Source: Drosophila persimilis
Lineage: Eukaryota; Arthropoda; Insecta; Diptera; Drosophilidae
DNA: 64,000 nt
NCBI RefSeq assembly: GCF_003286085.1
Contig: NW_020825313.1
Coordinates: 2,480,001-2,544,000 of the forward strand
Direction: 5' to 3'
In this document: positions 42,510 to 52,528 of the stretch, piece after piece
How positions within the stretch are numbered: position 1 is the stretch's first letter
Layout of the letters: each line of letters starts with the position of its first letter
Notes under the pieces: generated by a model
Told to the model about the DNA's origin: nothing
Databases searched by the model: none
The model's input: the letters and a program-made list of their open reading frames with translations, nothing else
Translations under genes and position numbers: made by a program

Positions 42510-45500
42510 CCTTGGAGACGCTGGAGTTGATCGCCAATGTCATCTCGGGTAGGAGTTCGTCCCACGTGTTCTGGTGGTCGTCGACGAACTGTGCGATCAT
42601 CGTTTTCACAGTCCGATTGGCTCTCTCCGTCGGGTTTTCTTGGGGGCAATACGGGGCTGTGTGTTGTAGGTCCACGCCTGCGGTTCGCAGGAACGTTTTA
42701 AACGATCGGCTGGTGAACTGGGTTCCGTTGTCGCACACGAATAGTTTCGGCACGCCGAAGCTGCTCAGTATTCGTTCTCTGAAGGCTCGTTCGAGGTTCG
42801 CTGTTGTCGCTTTTTTGAGGGGTACCAGTTCGACCCACTTGGAGAAAGTGTCGAAGAAGACCAGTAAGATGGTGTTCCCGTGCTTGGACCGTGGTAATGG
42901 TCCGACGAAATCGGCACACAGGGTGGCGAAGGGTTCTTCGGCTTTGCGTGTGAGCATCCTGCCCACGGCCTTGCGCTGTGTGGCCTTGAACTTCTGGCAG
43001 CTTACGCAGCCCTGCACGTACCGTCGTACGTCTCGGTGTAGTCCTGGCCAGTAATTTCGTTGCGTTGTCCTCAGGATGGTTTTCCGGACGCCGAGGTGTC
43101 CTGCTGTTGGTTCGTCATGGCATTCGCGGAGTACTCTCGTTCGGCCGTTTTTAGGCACGCATAGTTTCCTCGGTATGTGGTCGTCGTCGTCGGCTCCGTG
43201 TCCAAGATAGCGGTATAGCTGCCCGTTTTCGTGCGTATAGTCCGGGTATTTCTGGAGTTCGTCTTGGACTTGCTGGATCCTTTGTTTAAGCCAGGTGTAT
43301 GCTGTGTTGTCTTCCTCCTCGATGCGGGAGAGGGTCTCCAATGGTTGTCTTGACAGCGCGTCAGCGACTACGTTCTGGTTGCCGGCCCGATAGTGCACGT
43401 CGTATTGGTATTGCTGTAGTTCGAGCGCCCATCATGTGGCCCAAGTATTTTATCCGGCGTTGGAAGAAGGCGCACTTGTCCGTGTTGATCCGTAGGTTTG
43501 CCTTTCGCAGTCGTGCGAAGACTTCTTTTACGTTGTTCAGGTGTTCCTGGAAGCTTTTCCCGACGATGACGATGTCGTCGAGATATGCGAACGCGAATGG
43601 TTCCATGTCTGCGCCGATGACGGCGTCGAGGGTCCGTTGAAACGTGGCTCCCGCGGAATGTAAACCGAAGGGCATTACTTTCCATTGGTACAGCCCTCTG
43701 CCGGGTATCGTGAATGCCGTGGCTTCCCGGCTGTCCTGGGCCATTGGTATCTGCCAGTACCCGTTTTTCAGGTCCAGGGTCGTGATGAAGTGGGCATTTC
43801 GGAGTCGCTCTAGTATGTAGTTGATCCTGGGTAGCGGGTACGCGTCCGGGATAGAACGCTCGTTGAGCTGCCGATAATCTACACACATGCGCCATCTCCC
43901 GTCCTTTTTGCGGACCAGGACGATTGGCGCACTGTGGGGGTTCCGGGATGGTTCGATTAGGTCCTCTGCTATCAGTTGGTCGACCTGTTCATCGATGATC
44001 CGCCGCATGGCTGGATTTTTCGGGTAGTACCGCTGTTTTATGGGTCGGTTGTCTCTCATGACGATGGTGTGTTCCGTTAGATCCGTCGTCCCTCGGAGGC
44101 CTGCGAGTGTCCGCAGTCTAGAAATTCCTGTATTCTCGGAGCGATGTCGGGAGGCCATGGGTCGGAGATTCGTTCCGAATCGTCCTCCGGTGGTTCGTCG
44201 ATTCCTGGGTCGCAAGTGTTGTCGGGGTTCTCGGGGAGGATCGTTGTGTCGAATGCGCTTGGTGGTTCGACTTCGCGAGTGTATTCGCTTAGGCCGGTGA
44301 CGACGGCGGATGCGTCGCTCAGGTGTGGTGTGCTCGTGTGTGTCCTGGGGGGTGCTTGCGCGATGTTGCACTCAGCCTGATGTACGAACGTGCGGGTCTC
44401 GATTGCGGTCGTAGCGTTTGACCGACGGCTAGTTTGGGCGGTGAGGTTCACCGACATGGCTCCAGGCGTGGTGCTGGGCCGCATGCCGGCGCCGTACGAG
44501 GTTTTGCTCGGGAGGCGTTCCATGATGTCGGTGACGATCGATGGTGTGTCGGCTCCAGGTGCGGCGGGGTTCCGATTGATGCCTCGTGCGGCGGTGATCG
44601 CCCCTCCCGGTTCCTGCCTGAGAGGACGCGGGAGTAGCGGGTCTGTCGGTGTCGTGGGGGTAGTTTTCGCGTCGAGGGCGGTGTCGGCACGTTCGTGGGC
44701 CAGGGTGGCGGTCGGAGGTGGTACCTCGAGCACCTGGCTGCTGCGTGGCGGCTGTCGTTGCTGGGGCCGGGTTGTCTTCTGCAGGGGCGTCCTGGGTTCC
44801 TTTCCCATTGTTGGTGGAACCGCGTCGGTGCCCTCGGGAGACCGGCTCGCTTTCTTCGTTGCTTTGTTTGGTTTTGGGTTTCTCGGAGTGGGCCTGGGGC
44901 TGGTGTGCCTCGTTGTGGCCATGGGTTCTGTGTTCCTTGTTCCTTGTGCTCGTGTCTCGTGTCGTGGCGGGGGATTCGTTGGCGGCGGGGGTCTCAAGTT
45001 CTTGGGTCCGTGGGCGTGTACTTGGCTGGCGGTGATCATCGGCGTGTTTGGGAGGGGGCGTTGGGAGCCTTGAAGATGGAGGCGTGTGGTGCCACATTGT
45101 ATTGTGGTTTCGATGGCACACAGGAAGTCCATCCCTATGATGGCTTGCTCTAGCATGTTGGGCAGCACCAAGAGCGGCCCCTGTACCTCTTGCTCGTCTA
45201 GTTTGACGCGCGCTAGCAAGATCTGAGTTATCTCGCGTGCTGAGCCGTCGGCTAGGCGTATCGGGATGCAAGCGTCGCGCAGGTCATTGTCGTGGCCGAG
45301 TTGGCGGGCGAGGTCGGCGTTGATGAATCTTCGGGACGCCCCGGTGTCGACCGTGGCTTCCGTGCGCCGTCCGCCGATGGTCACTCTCGCCACTATCCGG
45401 CCGCCGTGTACTTGTAGCGGGCTTCTTAGTTGGTTGTCTGAGGAAGCGTCGTGCCCGGCTGTTCCCGTGTCAGCTGGGGACGCGAGTCGTTTCCCGACGG

Positions 45501-45552
45501 GTCCTGGCGGCAACAGCCCACGGTGCGTGTTCCGCGCTTGCCGCATTCCCAA
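42481..45552 (-). pseudogene. Pol part of the 6.3-kb element
   Basis: Order on the minus strand: protease with ATVDTGASRRFI (near 45350), a long Pro/Arg/Thr-rich spacer (about 44400-45000), reverse transcriptase with VRKKDGRWRMCVDYRQLNER, MPFGLHSAGATFQRTLDAVI and AYLDDIVIVG (about 43570-43900), RNase H end (AGNQNVVADALSRQ near 43370), then integrase with the HHCC zinc site (H-LGVRKTILRTTQRNYWPGL, CVSCQKFKATQ near 43000) and the core ADFVGPLPRSKHGN. The unusually long Pro-rich spacer between protease and RT is notable. Fossil. Confidence 0.75.
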
Positions 45553-46966
45553 CAGAAGAGGATCGATGGGTTGGTGCAGTCGCGAGATACATGTCCCGCC
45601 TCTCGGCAGCGTCGACAGGCCGCGTGCGGGTTGGCGATGGGGGTGGTGATCATTCGATGTGCCGCTTCCTGTGCTGAAGCGCCGGCTTGGTGCGGCTTCC
45701 TTGCGGGTTCCGAGGTGTTCCAGTGGGGCTTTCGGAATTGGGCCCGATTCGTCCCGCTTTCGTTTTGTTGTGCCGTTGGCCGCGTGTACCTGGGTGGTTG
45801 CCGAGGGGGGATGAGGATCGCTGGTATGCTCCGCTCCTGGATACTCTCGAACTCTGTGGCCAACATCGTTAATTGCGTCAGACTTCTCAGTTCGTGTCTT
45901 CGCACGTACAGCTGGTACGCCGAGAGGGTGTTGTCATAGATCCGGCTAAGTTCTTTGGCTTCCGGCGTGGTGCATGAGCAACCGGAGCTCGATAACGAAG
46001 TCCTTGAACGGTTCGCCCACCGCTTGTTTGCGGTCCCTGATCTGGTCTTCCAATTGCTCGAAGTACCGGGGAGGCAGGAAAAAGGCTAGGAATGCCTGGC
46101 GGAAATCGGCCCATGAGGCGCTCTGGAGTCGGCTGGTGCGGAACCAACGGTTGGCTCAGTTGGCTGCCATGGCTCGCGGCACGTAGTTCATGTCTACCCC
46201 GTACGAGAGGGCACGCTCTTCCAGTAGTTCGACGAACGACAGTGGGTCGTCCTGCCCGTCAAACTGGATTCCCCACTTTCGGATCCGTTCAGCCATCTGT
46301 GCGGCGTGACTGTAGTAATGGCCGTCTGTGGGGCCATTTCCTACTGCTGTCGGCAAGATCCTTCTCATGGGCGAAGGCCTTGGCTCCGGGGGCGGGGGCT
46401 TCGGTAGATCTTCGGCGGTTATCGATGTCGGTGAGGTGCTGGCTTTGCCTCCCATGATTCCTGGAACTGGTAGGCTGAGTTTGGGGTCCGTCTTCCGCTT
46501 CTCTGTTGGTGCTGAGGTGTCTGGCTGGGGCGATCTGGCTCGTCCTGGCGATCTGGCGTACTGCCGCTCGAGCTCCGCCAACCTGACCCAGGCATCGTGT
46601 TCGAGGGGCCCGGCGACTAGTTCGGCGAAACTCCTCCGCAAATCTTCCACGTTCCCCTCGCGGCTGAATCCGAATTCCTCCGCGAAGGACTCCAGCTCCT
46701 CTCGGCGACGTTTGTGTATCCAGCTGGTACTCACCCCTGGGTTGGCGACGAATTCTCCAGGGTAATACCCGCTGGCCTGTTCCTCTGTGTGGGATTCCAT
46801 CGCTCCGATCGTTACTTGAGTTGGCTGTTTCGCTGGGCTTGCGCCTTTCCTTCACTAGGGCACTGTGTCGAGCTTCGCGGCTGACGCTTCGAATTTCTTC
46901 TCGGGGTGACGGCACTGTTCGCGTTTCTCTGTCGCTGTGTCGCGCTTTCGTCTGCTCGTTGCGCAA
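45426..46966 (-). pseudogene. Gag part of the 6.3-kb element
   Basis: The gag region includes KWGIQFDGQDDPLSFVELLE (a typical gypsy gag capsid phrase, near 46230) and ends in two zinc knuckles, CRRCREAGHVSRDC and CWECGKRGTRTVGC (about 45480-45605). Basic and Pro-rich linkers surround them. Part of a virus-like element, treated as a fossil. Confidence 0.7.
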
Positions 46967-47099
46967 CTCTCGCCGTTGATATTGCGCGAGGTCGGGGTTT
47001 TCTTTGGGTTGTTCTCTTGTGTTCTTGCTCTAGTGGCCGTGGGGTTTTATTCCACGAACCCTCGCTGACGTTCCCTCAGGTCCCTGCTCGGGCGCCACT

Positions 47100-47933
47100 T
47101 GTGATGGACCTATTTCAGGCTGAGGTAAGCTCAGTCACGTCCAGGGGTCTGTTCACAAGAAATTTGTAGAAATGTGTTGGAACCTTAAGGGCGGCGTCAG
47201 AGGGCGGCCTGTCGTAGAGAGGTGGATCGGGGCTCGGGCGGGCGTTGCTAGCGTTGTGTATATGAAACGACCGTGTGGACTCGGGGTGGGGCGACGTCAG
47301 TGCCTCGGCTGATTGGGGTGAACTTACGCCATCGGGTGTTTTTACTGTGCAAATTTGACACTTTATTGTATTTCTTAGCGGTTTAAGTGACTTATTTTTA
47401 ATTGGGCGCCGATGTCTTCTGGTGGATTCCGGGTACCGCGTCTGTACTCCGGACTGGGTCTCTGCGTAAGTTTTGGTACAACGACCGTACTGCGAGCCGG
47501 ATCTCTGCGTAAGTTGCTTTCTGGTTTTCAGTCGGCGTCTATTTATACGCCAATGGGCGCTGTGTCAGCGGGTTCAGAAGTGCACTTCCGCGTCGGGGTG
47601 CACTTCGCCGTTCTGGCGATCGCGGGTTGACCTAGTTCTGTCTCTTCGTGTTTTTGGCGAGCTGGCGGGTTTGCCGTTGGGGGCTTGTCGTGGGCTTCCG
47701 CGGTGTCATCGTTTTGTAGCCGATGAACCCGGAAGACTGCGCCTGGCCGGTTGCTTGGTCTGGAGTGGTGGAAGTCAGCGTGACCTGGTGTGTTTGGTCA
47801 GCGTTATGAAGGCGGCGCGTGTCAATCGGTGGCACTGTGTGGAGGGGGGGTGTTCGTGTAGTAAATCACTTTGGGCAAGGTGTTGTAATTTAGTAGCCGG
47901 GTTTTTATAGGGCGTTGGGAGTGGCGTTGTAGC
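47100..47933 (-). repeat. 5' LTR of the 6.3-kb Ty3/gypsy element
   Basis: 834 bp. In the minus sense it begins near GCTACAACGCCACTCCCAAC and is followed by GTGGCGCCCGAGCAGGGACC, the tRNA-Lys-type primer-binding site. The LTR start is not a canonical TG, so its exact border could be off by a few bases. Confidence 0.85.
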
Positions 47934-48566
47934 GAACCAGAATATTACCAGAATCAAGAAAACAATTTCATTATTTCTCGCTCTGTCTCTAACTCATAGG
48001 TTTCATGGTCGGTTTTGCCAATTGCAAAATATGAGTTCAAGGATCTCAGAACCTATAAGAGCCAGAGTAACCAAATTTGGTATTCACACTCCTGTGATAT
48101 CGGACCTTGACCGTTTTGTGTCCAAATTTCGCCACACCCCCTTCCGCCTCCGCAAAGGACGAAAATCTCGGGCATCCACAAATCTCAGAGACCATTTAGG
48201 CTAGAGTAACCAAATTTGGTATCCGCACTTCTGTTATATCTTACTATAAAACGTATATCTCAGAATTTCGCCCCACCCCTTTCTGCCCCCACAAAGAACG
48301 AAAATCTGTTGCGCAAATCATAGATAATGACCATATCTATCAGATTGCTGAATCTGGATCAGATCGGTTAATTTTTGTAGCCAAAAGCAAGAAATCAATT
48401 TGCAGTGGCTACGCAGCGCCCGACGTCACGCTCAGACTGATTTTCTGTCTCTATCGCACGCACTCTTTGTCGTGTCGTTTAATATTAGCGGCATAGTGAC
48501 TTAGTATCGGGTATAACTGTAGAGTTGCGGTCTCCGCAGCAACTCACAACGTTCCCCCTCGTTTAC

Positions 48567-48702
48567 TTATGTATATTCTTAACCTTTTTCTTTATTTTTG
48601 TCTTTACATGTATAGTTGTCTCTTCTTCTCTTACATATATATAATGGGAAGTCTTTATTTACTCTTTACATATCAATTGGAAATGGGCAGTGCTATATCT
48701 AT
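48567..48702. other. Short spacer with decayed duplicate
   Basis: Pyrimidine-rich sequence containing TTTACATGTATAGTTGTCTC, which looks like a decayed copy of the 3' end of the 48703 gene. A clearer copy, including the last codons and stop, lies at 41516-41566 on the other side of the Helitron. Confidence 0.35.
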
Positions 48703-49037
48703 TCATCTCTTTTCCTTATATATAAGATGTGAAATTCCATGCTCTTTCAACATCTTAAAGGGCGTTTTTGTAGAAAATTTGGTTACATAACTTTTAGGTA
48801 AAAATATCCAAAGCGGTTCGTTGTCCTTATCAGTTAAATAAAGGACTACTTTATTTCTATTTGATGTTTTTTTGATTTTACATCCATTGATCTTGTACTC
48901 AAATCCTATGCACAGGTCCTCAACCTTGGTGTATCCAACCGCCGGCTTTGTCTCGTTAAGTAATTCTAGGAAAGCCTAGGTATAATTTTCATTATTATCA
49001 TTTTCTATATAGAGATTTAAATATTCTTACATACCAT
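48703..49037 (-). CDS. Small two-exon candidate gene, unrecognised 91-residue protein
   Basis: An open stretch of 90 codons (48975 to 48703, minus strand) has no ATG of its own near the start. It is preceded by an acceptor TATACCTAG and, 59 bases further upstream, by ATG directly followed by a GTATGTAAG donor (ATG at 49037-49035). Splicing gives M-AFLELLNETKPAVGYTKV, then EDLCIGFEYKINGCKIKK, and later LWIFLPKSYVTKF. The intron length and signals are normal for flies. TATAAAA boxes lie upstream (near 49080 and 49110). The beta-rich pattern with an FLPK motif recalls short OB-fold-like proteins, but I do not recognise the family. Its 3' end is duplicated at 41516-41566. Possibly a Polinton passenger. 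Confidence 0.5.
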
Positions 49038-49372
49038 TATAGTAATAGAAACTATTCAAACTACTAACGATTTTATACCAAATTATTTAAAAGATTGCAT
49101 GATCTTTTATACTCTCATTAATTCAATTGTATACAAATGTGATCTGAGCAGATTGGTAGTTGAGTGATAATAAGTAAATGGTTTTAAAGCTGTAAAGGCC
49201 AGATATCTTAAGTCTGATTGGTTGTTGAGTAATAAGGGATGAATTATGGATACACTGCAGTATATTGGTTCCAATATTATATTTACATTTTCGGTCTATA
49301 ACCGTCAACATGAAAAAATTATATAAACAGAACAAAATGCATGGAATTTTTGTTCATATGCCGATCACTTCC

Positions 49373-49380
49373 TATATAAG
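49373..49380 (+). promoter_or_regulatory. TATA box upstream of the zinc-finger-like frame
   Basis: TATATAAG, with a TTAGTT initiator-like sequence about 32 bases downstream (49403-49408) and the ATG at 49424. It points away from the 48703-49037 gene, so the two would form a divergent pair. Confidence 0.45.
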
Positions 49381-49423
49381 AATTGTATGTTACTGAGATA
49401 GGTTAGTTCACTTTCACTTCGAA

Positions 49424-49633
49424 ATGAGGACATTTCATTGCGAGTTGTGTTATGTAAAAACATCTTTTAGTTCCTGCAATGAACTGAAAAAAAACACCTT
49501 AAAAATCCACAACTTTAGTTATTCAAAATCAAAATCATCATTTTATCGATGTTACTTATGTCCAGGAGCTGAACTGTTTTGGTTGAGAATTGACTTCATA
49601 TGCATATTTTATTTAAGCATAACATGGAATTAA
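49424..49633 (+). CDS. Small zinc-finger-like candidate gene
   Basis: 69 residues beginning MRTFHCELCYVKTSFSSCNE. The first 30 residues have the outline of a C2H2 finger (C-x2-C, then Leu, then His in TLKIH), but the first zinc-ligand His is replaced by Asn. A second CYLC pair follows (FYRCYLCPGAE), after which the frame turns hydrophobic. An upstream TATA box supports transcription. It may be a broken finger protein or a first exon that continues elsewhere. An AATAAA at about 49650 lies just downstream. No specific homologue recognised. Confidence 0.4.
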   Translation: MRTFHCELCYVKTSFSSCNELKKNTLKIHNFSYSKSKSSFYRCYLCPGAELFWLRIDFICIFYLSITWN

Positions 49634-50062
49634 AGCGAAAAATATAAAATAAATATTAAAAATAAAATAATCTGTGCGTTTTTAAATATAAATACCTTTA
49701 CATAAATTTACCAACTAAGTATAATATGATGTGAAAATGAATCAATAAATTCATTCAAAAGCATCAGTATTCTACCTGAAATCCACTTATTCTTTTTGTG
49801 TAATCCTCACTTGGAAGAAACCTGTTTCAAACGAATCCTATGATTCTCTTGTAATAAGAGGAAGTGAAATTCAACCAATCAAAAGTAAAACAGAAAACAT
49901 TTAAAATAAATAGTGTTTAAATGTGTTATATTTATTATATACATATGTATATATTATTTTTAGAAAAATACATAAAATATTCTTATTATATAAATATTGT
50001 TAAAATTTCGCCTCAGCTAATTTTACCGCAGCAATTAAGTCATCATCATCTTCGTCATCATC
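49634..50062. other. AT-rich spacer with CATCAT repeat
   Basis: No supported gene. A CATCAT/CTTCGTCAT microsatellite at 50040-50065 abuts the BEL/Pao LTR. The short frame around 49750-49900 has no motif. Confidence 0.4.
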
Positions 50063-50393
50063 ATCTCTAAAGAAATCACATAAAGTAGACAAGTTATGAC
50101 TGCACTGGTGTAAACAGAGATCTGTAACCCATTAATACGACAACAAAACACAAATGGAGAAAACACTTAACAAATGCGGTCCTAAAATAAAACTAATGTA
50201 AGCATGTACTCAAATAGACACCCTCAGTGAAGTGTATCCTCTGCGTAGGTCTAACGATAATTATAGACTACCAAATTGTACCTCCTACCTCATTGTCAAA
50301 TCACATATAAGACTCTGATCTTAAGAATAAAATTTAGTTTGAATTTACAACTCAACTCGCAAATGTCTAGACTTTTTTTTTAAGGTCTTAACA
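50063..50393 (+). repeat. 5' LTR of the BEL/Pao element
   Basis: 331 bp from ATCTCTAAAGAAATCACATA to GGTCTTAACA, partner at 57087-57417. About 8 differences including three in the AAGACTCTGATCTT stretch. Confidence 0.85.
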
Positions 50394-50819
50394 TTTTGGT
50401 CCTTCGAGACTGTCCGTTGTTTCCCCCCTGTGGTGAGAGCACGGAGTTAAACCAGCTCCTTTGAGACTGAACAAGTGTCTAGATCACTGACAGCTAAAGG
50501 TAGCAAAATAAAAAACTTTGATTTCCCTCCTATAGGAAGGAACAGAGTATAAAATAAATTAATGAAACAGAAGTTTCAATTAATAATTTGGAAAAATACG
50601 AGCTGGACAGGCTGTATTTTAATAGATAACGAAAGATGTATATCTATTGTAATTGAAAGATAATTCGAGGCCGGAACATCGAAAGAAAAAAAAAATAGTA
50701 ATCCGAAACATCGAAAGTACTTAATGGCTAGCAATTCAAAAAACAAAAAAAAAGGTGGCAAATAACTGTGACTGTGAGAAAATAAATAAATAAATTGGTT
50801 TGTGTGAGCCCACTGAGCC

Positions 50820-51085
50820 AGCGACAATAACTGCAGCGACAGGAAGATCAGCGACAGCGGCAGTAACTGCAGCGACAGGAAGATCAGCGACAGCGACTTC
50901 AGCAGCATCGACATCAGCAGCAGTGACAATAGCTGCAGCGACTTAAGCAGAGGCAACACCAGCAGCAGCGACAACGATATCAGCAGCAGCGACACATGCA
51001 GAGGCAACACCAGCAGCAGCAACAGCGGTATCAGCAGCAGTTACTTCAGCGGTAGCAGTAACAACAACAACAGAAGCAGAATTCA
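50820..51085 (+). repeat. GCAGCGACA/AGCAGCAGC-type repeat in BEL leader
   Basis: A degenerate repeat of GCAGCGACA and AGCAGCAGC units with embedded GGAAGATCAGCGACAG duplications occupies the untranslated leader between LTR and gag. Its complement produces a long Leu/Ser shadow frame. A repeat-rich leader is also known in roo. Confidence 0.7.
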
Positions 51086-51153
51086 TCAGCTAAGACTCAT
51101 ATCTCAAATTGTTTTTAAGTCTAATTAAGTAAAAAAAAAAAATTTTAATTAAG

Positions 51154-52473
51154 ATGTCGGAACAAATAATTAAGCTATTAGAGGCGCAAGCCGCGATAGC
51201 AAAGGAGATTAAGAATATTGAAGCTGGTCATTTGACCAGCGATGTGATCCTAAGGTTAGGAGACCTTAAGATCAAAGTTACAGGCAATAATTCTGCACTG
51301 TTAGCATATGGAGTAGTCGATCATGACTACTATAAGAGGCAGCAGTACGAAAAAATTAAAATATTAAAAATATAGAGGACATACATAAAAAGTATGTAGA
51401 GTCAAAAAATAATGAAACCCTAATGAAAGGGAAGGTAGAAAAAATAAAGTTACAATCAGTGGAGACTGGAACCTTGAAGGAAGATATAGAGCCCAAAATT
51501 GACAATAGCATAGAAAAAGTATCTGAGGAAATCGACAGAATAGTGGAAAATCTGAAGACGTATTTAGAGCAAACCATGCAGAGGTTTGATCAGGCTAAAA
51601 TGGGAGAGTGTAGAATGAGAAAGGAAAAAATTGAATTACTCAGTAAAAAACTGAGCTCAAAAATTGAGGAGTTTAATCATAGCTATGAAACAAACGACAG
51701 CTTCAACGAGCAGATCGTCAAGTTGGACTTTGATATTCAAAGCATGTTAAGCAAGCTAGAAGTTAGGATGCAAGCCGTAGCTGAGGGAAACAGCATGGAT
51801 ACTAGAAGGGCAACGATAAAAAAAGAAGATATCGATTTGCCTGATCTTCCGAAACTGGAAGTACCCACATTCTCGGGCGAAGAAAAAGAGTGGGACGGCT
51901 TTTCACAAATATTTTGTGAGTACATCTCTAAAATTCAATTATTTGAAAATCGCGATAAAGGGTGAGGCACGGAGTATGGTAGCTCACCTTTTAACTGGGC
52001 CGCTAGAAAATTATAATGACGCTTGGGAATTGATGACCAATCGGTATGAAAATAAACGAAAAATTGTTTCGGATCAGCTGAAACTTTTATTAGACTTACC
52101 AATGCTAGATCACGATTCAGAGAAGCATATTAAATGGTTTTCTGATTCTATAAATGAGTCAATACATTTAATTAAATTAAAGGTACAATTAACAGAAGAA
52201 GTTGATGTGATTTTCGCGTACATTGTGTTGAAAAAATTCAACAAAGATACCTTACAATTATATGAAAGTCATATAAAAAGGACAAAAGATATTCAAGCAT
52301 TGCCAGATGTAATGGAATTTTTAGAACAACGGTACACTTCTCTTTACACGTCGCAGGATAAAGAGTGGAATCCGTTGATAAAAGTAGTGCAATATGGTAA
52401 AATAAAAGAAAATTGTCCGATATGTAAAATGGCAGGACATACCATAATTCACTGCTATAAGTTTAGGGAATGA
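51154..52473 (+). pseudogene. Gag part of the BEL/Pao element
   Basis: The gag region starts MSEQIIKLLEAQAAIAKEIK, includes long coiled-coil-like helices, then the BEL gag core (DLPDLPKLEVPTFSGEEKEW, MTNRYENKRKIVSDQLKLLL) and one zinc knuckle, CPICKMAGHTIIHC. Fossil with a few breaks. Confidence 0.75.
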
Positions 52474-52528
52474 GTCCGATCGATAGAGTTTATTAAAAAA
52501 CAGCGCCTTTGCACAAAATGCTGTAGGC

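Larger units (their letters stand above)
41676..47933 (-). mobile_element. Ty3/gypsy-type LTR retrotransposon with 834-bp LTRs
   Basis: A 6.26-kb element on the minus strand with two 834-bp LTRs (41676-42509 and 47100-47933) that align without net gaps and differ at about 10 positions (roughly 1.2%). At the usual fly neutral rate that is about half a million years. The primer-binding site (complement of 47080-47098) matches tRNA-Lys, TGGCGCCCGAGCAGGGAC, as in Osvaldo and Ulysses. The gag, protease, RT, RNase H and integrase regions are long and well preserved, with few breaks. No env is seen. GC content is far higher than in the surroundings. Target duplication not evident. Osvaldo/Ulysses affinity is an inference. 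Confidence 0.85.
41569..48563 (-). mobile_element. INE-1/DINE-1-like Helitron, copy 6, split by an LTR element
   Basis: Reverse-sense Helitron. The first piece 41569-41675 (TATACCCGATACTCAAAATG to CCATAAAGTATATATATT) and second piece 47934-48563 (AGAATCAAGAAAACAATTTC to AACTCACAACGTTCCCCCTC) flank a complete LTR element. Compared with the copy at 21813, roughly 320 bases of Helitron that should lie at the junction are absent from both sides. Confidence 0.8.

Noticed and set aside
44390-45271. Several long overlapping frames on both strands
   Set aside because: They are shadows in the GC-rich Pro/Arg-rich spacer of the 6.3-kb LTR element; high GC removes stop codons in all frames.
50576-51022. 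Long minus-strand Leu/Ser-rich frame
   Set aside because: It is the complement of the GCAGCGACA/AGCAGCAGC repeat in the BEL leader; low-complexity shadow, not a gene.
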